Below are positions 55,772-64,000 of a stretch of DNA of 64,000 nt, piece after piece. The notes beneath the pieces were generated by a model that had not been told where the DNA came from, ran no database searches, and saw only the letters and a program-made list of their open reading frames with translations. Source of the stretch: Athripsodes cinereus (Eukaryota; Arthropoda; Insecta; Trichoptera; Leptoceridae); contig OX388306.1 of NCBI GenBank assembly GCA_947579605.1, forward strand, positions 4,588,001-4,652,000, in the 5' to 3' direction. The translations under genes and the position numbers were made by a program. Each line of letters opens with the position of its first letter. The stretch's first letter is position 1.

Positions 55772-58171
55772 TAATTTTGCCTTAATTGGGGGAAATTCCT
55801 TTATTTTGAGTTGTCGCATTGTAATTGCAATACCTAATTATAAGTATTAGTTTTAAGAAAATTTTAAATATTAAATTATTTGCTTCATATATGTAATCAT
55901 ATCATTAATAATTGTTAAAAAAAAAATAATTAAAATTGAAGCTATGTTAATTATTGGCAACAGTATATTTTTGCATCGCATATAATTTGTTGCAATTTTA
56001 TCAGCCACATGTTGCTATAAAGAAATGTTGCAAAGATTAATTTAATATAACCTACTTTTTTTTTAAATAAAAAAATAATACTGATGTTACAAACCTTACA
56101 ATAGGTAATTTGAAATTTATTTAGGTATTATTTACTTTCGATTATTCTTTTAAATAGTAGAATCGCCGAAAATTATTTGTTAAATACAGTTGCAATTTTT
56201 GTAATATTTTAAAGAGTAATAATTCTAGCAATTTTGCAAATTTTATAAACAAGAAACAAAATAAAAACATTGCCTTATATTTGATTGGTTATGAATTTGA
56301 TAAAGTAAAATATATTTTGTTTCATAAATTGTATTCTACTCTCCTTCAGTAAATATTTGTATCATAAAAGGAAAATTATTTGTGTGCTATGTGTGATGTG
56401 TATATTAATGCCATATGAAATTATTCCAGCAAATAACAAAATAACAGAAGGATAACAAATGCAAATAACAGAAGGAAAATAAATTATAGTATTGAAGGAA
56501 TTATACAGGACATTTGCACAACCATTTACGACATTACAAAGTAAAAAAATTGCAGTTCGTTAATTTTCCAAGCAATATACTCCAACGGAGGGGGTAAGTG
56601 ATTTTGTGATATGTATTTTCTTTGGAATTTCAATGCCATGATTTTGCTAAAACAATGAGACATATATGTAGGTACATATATTTAGTTTAATAAGATAGTC
56701 AATTACCTACTAAAAATTAATCGAAATAAAAAAATTTCAATTTACAATATTAAAATATAGAAGTCTGCATAAAATAATCAGATAGGTATATAGGTAGTTA
56801 CATTTATATTGTATGGTCGATTGGTGTATTGAAAATTTGGTCTTTATAGGTATAAGATACCTACAACATAATGTTTTTGACGGTGCGTGTAACAAAATTA
56901 TGACTTATCAATGTTAGCGGCTTGTAAATTATTATAGAACCGCATAGTACTGTGTTATAGGTATAATCATATTGATGCCATGCCTATAATATTATCTGCA
57001 TTTATACAGGATGGAAAGAAAGTTTTAAGAATGATTGAGTGTGAATATAAATAAATGTACTAATAATTTCTTTATTAATCTTATGATAAAAATTATTTTA
57101 GGCATAATATAAGTTGATGTTAAAATAATTAGAATAATTAATTTAATAATAATATTAGGTTAAAAAAAAAAAAATCTATTTGATAGTATTCGGGTAATTT
57201 TAATAAAAAAAAAAAAATTTATAAATTTATAGTTGTATTTAAGTGTTAATTAGAGAAGGTAACGATTTTTTATCGATTTTTATATTGTCAAATGACGATT
57301 TTTATTGTCAAAAAAAGTTTGTTATTTTGTTAAAAACAAATTAAATAAATCCAATGGAGGGAGATATATTTTTTAAAAATATTCATTGTGTATAAATTTA
57401 TTTCTAAAGAAATAATGTACAAAATTAATTAGGTATTATATTTTTCGTAAATAATAAATTAGTTTTATGATAGAAATAAATTAAATTGTTAAAGTTAAAA
57501 TAAAAAAAATAAAATCAAGAAATTTTAATTATAGTTAGGTATTAGAATACATAAATAATACTGTATAATATTTGTTTTTGTTGAACGAGTCATTATTATT
57601 TGACGGAACGATATGACGATGAAGTAAAAAAAAAAATAAAGAGTAGGTACTTTTTCTTTACCCTTGCATTTAATAATATTATAAATAACTTAAGTGAGAG
57701 ATGTTGTTAGGTTGGATTTTGCGTAATACAAACAAATAATAAATCCTTGTTTATACTTTTTGGATGCATTTTGTTCAATGCGATCAGTCATCTTTGTTTT
57801 GTAAAGTATATTAAAATGTAGTTTAAAAAAATTCGTATGATGTTCCATATTAAAAATAATTTAAAATATCGCTTAATATATCTATATTATACGATATGTC
57901 ATTTCTGGAAATTAAATAATCAGTTGTTTTGAATTTATGTTAAATGAGTGAGAACAAATGGAAGTATTATTATTAGTTTATACTTTGTGAATTAAACATT
58001 ATGTGCTTACAAATTTTTATATTTAGTACGCAATTAAACAAATGTATATTAGATACGTAGTTGACAAAGACATATTACAATTATAGAGTAAGTGTTATAT
58101 GAATAGGTTTTTATTTTCTTAAATCAAAATTGATGATATTATAAAAGTTATTCAAATTGAATTTTTTATAG
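55772..58171 (+). other. Non-coding left interior of the 6.6-kb element
   Basis: Extremely AT-rich, many A-runs (for example 57165-57175 and 57206-57220). No ORF of interest. Confidence 0.7.
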
Positions 58172-58331
58172 AAAAATTAATACAAAATGGCGGAACGTTC
58201 ACCTTTAGATAAAAATTTGGAGGATATACATTCGTCTAATGGAAACATTAGCAAAGATATTGACGTACCTTCACCACCGGTTGGTAACGTGATAAGTGTC
58301 AAAGCACACACTCGAAAATTAAAATTAACTA
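58172..58331 (+). CDS. Exon-like segment inside the LTR element (unknown protein)
   Basis: A 160-bp block bounded by a good acceptor (GAATTTTTTATAG|AAAAA) and a good donor (ACTA|GTAAGTTT). Its ATG at 58187 sits in AAAATGG and opens MAERSPLDKNLEDIHSSNGN, ISKDIDVPSPPVGNVISVKA and HTRKLKL. Read past the donor, the frame stops at 58357 (56 residues). Serine/proline-rich and basic towards the end, it looks like an N-terminal exon of a regulatory protein, or a short gag leader. I do not recognise the protein. The segment is much less AT-rich than its surroundings. Confidence 0.45.
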
Positions 58332-58357
58332 GTAAGTTTATACATAAAAAGGGTTAA

Positions 58358-60098
58358 AAATAGAAATAAGTATGTTATAGTCAATAGTGTATATAGATAG
58401 AAATAAAAAAATATGTAAATGTACAAATTGTACATAAATTGCTTAATAATACATATTATGAAAAAGTGTATACGAATTGAGTGCAAATCAGGCATAATCT
58501 CGTATAAAGAGTTGCAATTTCGTTTAGAATGAGGATGCGCACATATAAATATTAGGATATTATAATAATGAAACAAAAATAAATTATATATAAACGAGTT
58601 TTCAACTTCTATAGTGAAATGGGAGTGTAATATTCAGTTAAAAAAAAAAAAAAAAAAAAATAAAGAAATAACTTTCGTGAAAGGGTCAATGCAGAATCTA
58701 TGTAGTTGAGTATTTATTAACTTTGGTGTCTATAGTATGAAAGTAATTTTGATTGAAAAATATGTATGATGTGTGCGGCCAATATATGATGAAGAATGTA
58801 TGATATATTTTTGGATGTGTATTTAAAAGAGATTGTATGCCTGCAGATATAGATACAATGGAGTGAATATGGACCTCATAATGATTGCGATTATTTTTTT
58901 ACTAAACAAGAATTTTAATGTCTAGGTTCAAAATGGAGTCTATACCTATGGTATACTCATAAATATCTCATCACAGAGTATTATAATTTTTGCCTGACAT
59001 TCTCTTATAATATTATTTGAGGAAGCGAATGACTAAGTATAATAAAAAAAAAAAAAAAAATATTTAAAGAATGTTTTCTTAAATTAAAACAAAGTAAGCT
59101 ATAAGAATATAATATATTCTATATATTATATAGGTATATATATTTATAATGCGGTAGATCAAACGATCTTAAGTCTTCTCATGACAGAGAAACAATGCTA
59201 CAAAGCAATTTAAAAAAATATAAAAATATAATTAAATATAATAATTTGTATATATTCATGGTGGTATTTGGATTTCCAAGGAAGATCAAAGATACAAATG
59301 TCATGAAATTGTGGAATGGTTGTGAAATTGTCACACATTGTTGTTATTGTTATTATATATGCTTTTGTTTTTGAAAAGGTATTTATGATCAAACATATTA
59401 ATGTTAAGTAAATATACTTTATTAAGATATAAGTTTGAATATATTAATTGTAATGTATAAATATGAGTAAATATCTTGTTAATAGATAAAATTTATGAGG
59501 TCTTTATAATGCTTTTTAAGTCAAATACTTTTACATGTGGAAAGTAAATTTTTGTCTGGTTTGTAAAATATACACAATAAAGACTTCTCATAAAATGATT
59601 TTGTAAATAAAAAGGAATATTGATAGTTTAAAAAAAAAAAGGAAAATTGGATTATTTAATCGTTAAAAGCTTTTATTACAAAAAAAAAAAAAAAATTTTA
59701 GTAATTTAATTTGGTGTTGAATGTTTGATATCAGATTTAATATTGTACATTAAAACCTGCTGATGTATATATATTGTAGTTTTATCATATAATTGTACAC
59801 TAAAGGAATAACGTGGGAACACACTGTTTTTATTTTATTAATTTTTTTTATATATACTCGTAGGGTGTAGAGTTTTCTATATTTGGCATTAACCCTATTG
59901 TGAAAAATAATTCTTATTTTCAGATTTTTCACAGTTAAATTAATGAAACATAGATGGCGTCCATAATTTATTTAACAGCTGAGGGCCAGTGTGTTGCCAT
60001 AAATTCCTTAATTGTAATTTGTTTAGAGTTGGAACATAGTATGAATTATAATTTTATATGAGTATTTAAAAAAAAAATTATTCAATTTTTTTTTATCC
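58358..60098 (+). other. Non-coding right interior of the 6.6-kb element
   Basis: Extremely AT-rich with poly-A runs near 58641, 59045, 59630 and 59681. No supported ORF. Confidence 0.7.
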
Positions 60099-60115
60099 GG
60101 GGAAAGGGGTATTAA
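60099..60115 (+). other. Polypurine tract of the 6.6-kb element
   Basis: GGGGAAAGGGGTATTAA directly before the right LTR start TGTGACAG. It sets the orientation to plus. Confidence 0.8.
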
Positions 60116-61239
60116 TGTGACAGATTAATTCACATTAAAATTGTTAAGAATATGAATTTTGAATGTTTGCAACATTGCGGAAAGGAAGTGTGGATAATAA
60201 AATTTTGTTCACCCACAAGTCGCCTATGAAATTTGCAACAATGTCATTCTTCAGCGGAATTAGATAGAGAAACGCACGTACCTTCGTATTCTCTCACGAC
60301 AACTCGACATGTATAAATCAAATTAGTTTTGTGTAATATAAAAAAAAAGTTTATGTTAATTCATAATGAATGTTAAAGATATTCATTCGATTTTTATATA
60401 TAATGTTATAACAGTGAATTAGTGATTAATCCGCCATTAAGGTAGGTAAAACGTTGTCGAATTATTTAATTAGTCAATTGTATAATTGAATGAGGAATGG
60501 AATATTCTTTTAATTCTGAATTTCTATTTTGATCAGATGCGGTCCTAGCTACGAGTTCCTAGTTCCGAGCTCATAATTCCGAGTTCCTAGTTACGAGTTC
60601 ATAATTCCGAGTTCTTATTTCATAGTTTCTGGTTTCCACTTAGAATAAAATTCTAAGTCGGATACAAGACATGGACTCGTGATAAATTGTGGAATCACAT
60701 TAATTACATATGTATTGAACTGCATGAAGCTGTACTATGTTGGAAGAAATGTTGAGATCGATACTGTTTATTCTGTGTGGATGAAGAAGTCTTGAGTTAT
60801 GTCTGGGAGGAGTAAGAGAGACTACAATTAAAGATAAACATGGGATGGATGTCTGGAAGGGGTACCCACAGAAGGAATTTGATCAGGTCGTAATGTAGAT
60901 TTTAAAGTTTTTAATTATGTTGTATTCATACCATGTTCCAATGTAGTTGGGTAATTTTAATTTATTCATACATTTTTTTGTATGTGATGCACAACTGATT
61001 TGTCTCTTAATTATATATATATATATCTTATATTTAATTATCAATAAATTGTATTAAAATATTCATAATATAAAGTCCAGAATAATCCATATAGAGTGTT
61101 TCGTAGAATATAATTTTTGCATTTTTATGAAGGAATTTCAACCCATGCTCTGGGATAAATATGTAAACTAAGATTCTGTATGGAAGATTCGTACTAATTT
61201 TATTTAATCTTTTCTCATGCTCTACCGAATAACGCCACA
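60116..61239 (+). repeat. 3' LTR of the 6.6-kb element
   Basis: 1124 bp, same as 54626-55749 at a constant offset of 5490 bp. Confidence 0.9.
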
Positions 61240-61243
61240 GTGC

Positions 61244-62640
61244 AAAATAACCATCCAATCCTCAAGTTCTCGCAGTTCTGTCTTTCGACATATGCGATAT
61301 TAGTATTACATTGAAAGTTAGTGAAAGCAAAAATCTAGTCATTTGCGTATGCATTACATTCTGGGAAAAGGCTACAATACCTAATAGAGCTGTTAATAAT
61401 CGTGTTAAGAGGTCGGGGAATTTTTATTAGGTCTGGAAAGGGCTGCCAAAAAATAGCAAGAAGATTCAGCATTTTCATCGGCACCGTGAGGAGAATTTCC
61501 ACTTGAATTGGATAATTTATACGATATTGTATTCGCCGATGCTCTCAAAAGACTAAAAATCATAGAAGAAAATAAATTATTGTAAAAGCAAAGAAAACCA
61601 AGACGTACAGGATGCATAGCGGGTGTTGACAAAAAAATGGCTGAAATTGAAAAAAAGCAAGGCTGAAAAAACTAGCAAGCAAGGAAAAGAGATTAAAGCG
61701 TATGGTTTCAGAGAGCTTGTTGGCACCTGCTGCTTTACACAGCTTTGATACACCTGAGAGAGCCTCTGGGATCCACATAAAATTAAAAATCAGATCTACT
61801 GGCGCAATGCATCAAGCACGATGGATGACAAGAGCTATTTACTCTTTAAAAATATGTTTATTGCAGTCTCAGTCTAAAATGGGCGCTAATGACAAGGTTA
61901 CTTTACTAGATGTTTGTTTGTTTATTGTGGTAGTTCATGTAAACTCCTTGCTTGAATGCTGTTTGGTGTTGAAGCGCCGAATCAAGACTTGTGTTTTTTA
62001 AAAACATTGAATGGTAACGAAAGAATTGACAAGCTGATTTCCAAAGCGACTTAAAACAAGTTCAGTCAAAATTTAGTGATATTTGTCAAAAAAAATAGCC
62101 GTCCTTTTAATTTTTATGATAAAATTGATGAGCAGACTAAAGGGACCACTGTAGAAAATTCACAAAAAAGAAAACTTTGGTGATTTCGGTAAGAGATATG
62201 AACAATCGAAGGAACAGATGCCTGGCTCTCTATATGTTAGGTAGTAGAGCTCAATTTATTTAATATGTTATACCTACCATGTTCTTTTTATGTATTCTAC
62301 AAGTAGTCTTGATGTTTTCATAGGAAAAAAATTGAGTTATTTTGTATCCGTCAAGAGCAAAGATTTAGTTACACATCTAAAACTTGACAGCAATTTCCTT
62401 CAAGAAGGCGTATCTTCGTATAAAGAAATCGTGGCATTTGTGGAAACTTAAAAAAAGATATCTAGCTTAAAAGCAGTGAATGACACAGCTGAAAGAGCTG
62501 TTAAACTAATTCAAGGCTTTTATGGTTTGATAACCGCAGACGAAGAACAGAATCAGTTCTTATGACGTTGTGTGCATGAACACAGAAAAATGTACCTAGA
62601 CTGTAAAAAAAGAGACTTTTTAGAGGATATATATAAATTA
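61244..62640 (+). pseudogene. Decayed gene of the hAT-like element (family of uncharacterised arthropod proteins)
   Basis: Fragments in several frames: a piece around 61440-61640 ending KPRRTG and AGVDKKMAEIEKK, then GAMHQARWMTRAIYSLKICL (61800-61860), KVTLLDVCLFIV, APNQDLCFLKTLN, KAVNDTAERAVKLIQGFYGL and ITADEEQNQFL...CVHEHRK (62480-62590). To my recollection APGAMHxARWMxxAIYSLKI and ND.AERA.KLI..F mark a large family of uncharacterised proteins in aphids and other invertebrates. Its position between hAT-type TIRs argues that the family is transposon-encoded. Many stops; middle deleted. Confidence 0.6.
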
Positions 62641-62946
62641 AATAATATCAATTTTGTAAATTTTTTTTTATAATTTTAAGAAATGCTCCATATAAATTTG
62701 TGTTTTAATCAATATTTAGCTAACATAATGATATTAAGTGATGATCTACAGCTAAATTTAAAAGACACTTTAAGCAGCTTTTTACTAAAACTTTGAGGCT
62801 CTGTCGGCACGGGTTCCAATCAACGTAGAAAGCTTAAATTCTGCATTTGGGTAAGTAGTAGGCTAATAAACACAATTAGAGGGTATGCGTTTCAATAACT
62901 GAAAATTTTTTTTTTTCGACCAAATAAGGGACACCCTAATGTACAG

Positions 62947-63414
62947 CTAATATTTTCCTTACGAACATATTTTTAGAGACAATCATTAAATTCCTTTTGA
63001 ATAAGGAGTACCATAAAGTTTTCAGTGTCCGATATAAAAGACAGAAGCCATTGTTATGAGTCAAGCTCATAAATGCTCTTGCTCTTATATGTTTAAGGTA
63101 TGAAACTTATAACACATGGAGAGAGTCATTCGATGTTTATTTACTCATAAAACTATGTTATTTTGTATTCCATAAAATTACATTATTTATTTATATAATG
63201 AAACTTGTATTTTTACACCTGATCTATACAATATTCCTTATTGTTACGTTAAAATGTGAACCCTATAAAATTTGTAAGGTTAAATTCACAACAAATGTCA
63301 GTAAAATGAGGTTCATCCTAAATAAAAAAAAGTCTTAGGTACATTTTCGATCACTTTAAATAGAATCGAAATCATCAAGATTGTTTAGTAAGAAATGAAC
63401 TTACAAATAATTCA
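62947..63414. other. AT-rich intron DNA
   Basis: Nothing recognised. Confidence 0.5.
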
Positions 63415-63615
63415 ATGTGTCGGTGTTTAGGTAGTTAAATTCCATAGCGAAAAAAATAAAACAAATGTTTTATTCTACTATTTGTTTATTTGACGAGGGA
63501 AACGTCTTTCGTCTTTTTAGAATATTGTCAATCTTGACAATGTCCTAACAAGATGAAAGACGTCCCTCTCGTCAAATAATCAAATGGTAGAATAAACATT
63601 TGTTTTATTTATTTA
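63415..63615. repeat. Palindromic PLE-like element, copy D, with reverse tail
   Basis: The tail TGTGTCGGTGTTTAGGTAGT + TAAATTCCATAGCGA precedes arms of about 79 bp (63453-63531 and 63534-63612) that pair with several mismatches. Arm modules: TTGACAATGTCCTAACAAGA, TGAAAGACGTCCCTCTCGTC and TGGTAGAATAAACATTTG. The tail is on the other side than in copies A and B, so this copy is inverted. Confidence 0.75.
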
Positions 63616-63832
63616 TCTTCTTCTTCTTCTTCTCGTGCCGTATCAGGTCCCCCCGACGTTGGCAATCACTCTGGCGAAGGCTTCCCTATCCTGCGCGACC
63701 CGGAACAGTTCTCCCACATGTCTCATCCCGGTCCAGTCTCTTATATTGCGCAGCCAAGACGTTTGCCTTCTACCAGGACCACGCTGCCCCTCAATCTTCC
63801 CCATCAGTATCATCAGTATCATTATTTATCTT
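63609..63832 (-). mobile_element. RTE-like LINE stub with 11-bp target duplication
   Basis: The insert is 63620-63821, flanked by TTATTTATCTT at 63609-63619 and 63822-63832. It has a (TTCTTC)n start (minus-strand GAA tail) and the LINE C-terminus. It landed at the edge of palindromic copy D. Confidence 0.8.
63637..63800 (-). pseudogene. RTE-like LINE C-terminal fragment
   Basis: Minus strand: RQTSWLRNIRDWTGM, RHVGELFRVAQDREAFARVI and ANVGGT, TGA near 63648. Parallel to the end of the large LINE (WLRNIRQWTGVRTVEELFRA), same family or a close subfamily. Confidence 0.75.
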
Positions 63833-64000
63833 ATCAATCGTTATCTGAAAAAACTCTGACCTTAACAACTTTTCAAAACTCGGCAGACATAATCAAAGTT
63901 AATATTATTGTGAATAAAAAATATTATTTATTTAGGGAATAATTTTTTTATTTCACCACAATACTTCAGAATGATGCTAATTAGTAATATACTTTATCTT
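63833..64000. other. AT-rich end of window
   Basis: Nothing recognised. Confidence 0.5.

Larger units (their letters stand above)
54622..61243 (+). mobile_element. Non-autonomous LTR retrotransposon, 6.6 kb
   Basis: The element is 54626-61239, flanked by a 4-bp duplication GTGC (54622-54625, 61240-61243). LTRs are 1124 bp each, TGTGACAG...GCCACA. A primer-like site follows the left LTR and a purine tract precedes the right one, so it reads on the plus strand. The 4366-bp interior has no gag-pol. Equal LTR lengths and no visible difference imply a recent insertion. Confidence 0.9.
54304..62946 (+). mobile_element. hAT-like transposon (about 2.0 kb) split by an LTR element
   Basis: The element is 54312-62938. 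Ends are TAGGGTGTCCCTTATTT and AAATAAGGGACACCCTA, with looser inverted similarity for about 130 bp (both ends carry AACCCGTGCCGAC). An exact 8-bp duplication ATGTACAG flanks it (54304-54311, 62939-62946). TAGGG fits the hAT terminal rule YARNG and 8 bp is the hAT duplication. Removing the nested LTR element leaves about 2009 bp. It holds a decayed gene. Confidence 0.85.

Noticed and set aside
58325..60000. Several short minus-strand ORFs in the right interior of the 6.6-kb LTR element
   Set aside because: I/Y/F/N-rich translations of extremely AT-rich DNA, antisense to the element.
8082..63612. Palindromes as CRISPR-like or rho-independent terminator structures
   Set aside because: Context is eukaryotic; arms are 80-100 bp, dispersed singly, with a family tail.

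Overview
This is nuclear DNA of an AT-rich eukaryote, very probably an insect with a large, transposon-laden genome. The window holds one exon of a host gene and otherwise intron-type DNA packed with mobile elements. No rRNA, bacterial-type gene or CRISPR array is seen. The insect reading rests on a Shaw-family potassium-channel exon, mariner/Tc1, pogo and hAT elements, tRNA-derived SINEs, a Helitron-like terminus with the wording common in insects, and RTE-like LINEs. Species cannot be fixed from sequence alone.

Host gene: positions 33097-33291 (+) are a 65-codon, phase-0 exon with clean splice sites, encoding the T1-to-S1 linker of a Shaw/Shawl (Kv3-type) channel. No other exon of it is recognisable, so the window probably lies in two flanking introns, each over 30 kb.

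Layout. 1-12.6 kb: scattered short repeats, a hAT MITE with perfect 8-bp duplications, a 100-bp LINE stub with 11-bp duplications, a pogo element with a decayed HTH gene, an 85-bp-arm perfect palindrome. 12.8-14.1 kb: complete but mutated mariner. 14.7-27.9 kb: a full-length RTE-like LINE (13-bp target duplications) split by a 9.9-kb LTR retrotransposon with two near-identical 3.3-kb LTRs and a 3.3-kb internal region without gag-pol (LARD-like). 28-44 kb: SINEs, MITEs, palindromes, the exon, a Helitron-like element, an element packed with TTCGAA motifs, and LINE fragments. 44.2-45.7 kb: a DD41D mariner relic nested in a MITE. 46-54 kb: LINE fragments and AT-rich DNA. 54.3-62.9 kb: a hAT-like element interrupted by a second gag-pol-less LTR element (1124-bp LTRs) whose interior carries an exon-like segment. 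63.4-63.8 kb: a palindromic element with an RTE-like LINE stub beside it.

The most notable patterns are two young LTR elements lacking gag-pol; an exon-like segment inside one of them; palindromic and dispersed repeats containing degenerate hammerhead-ribozyme-like modules with a compensatory base pair; and a dispersed ~270-bp repeat family (called REP1 here) of about twelve copies, sharing a block with a tandem repeat inside the LARD-like element. All boundaries were read by eye; no search was run.
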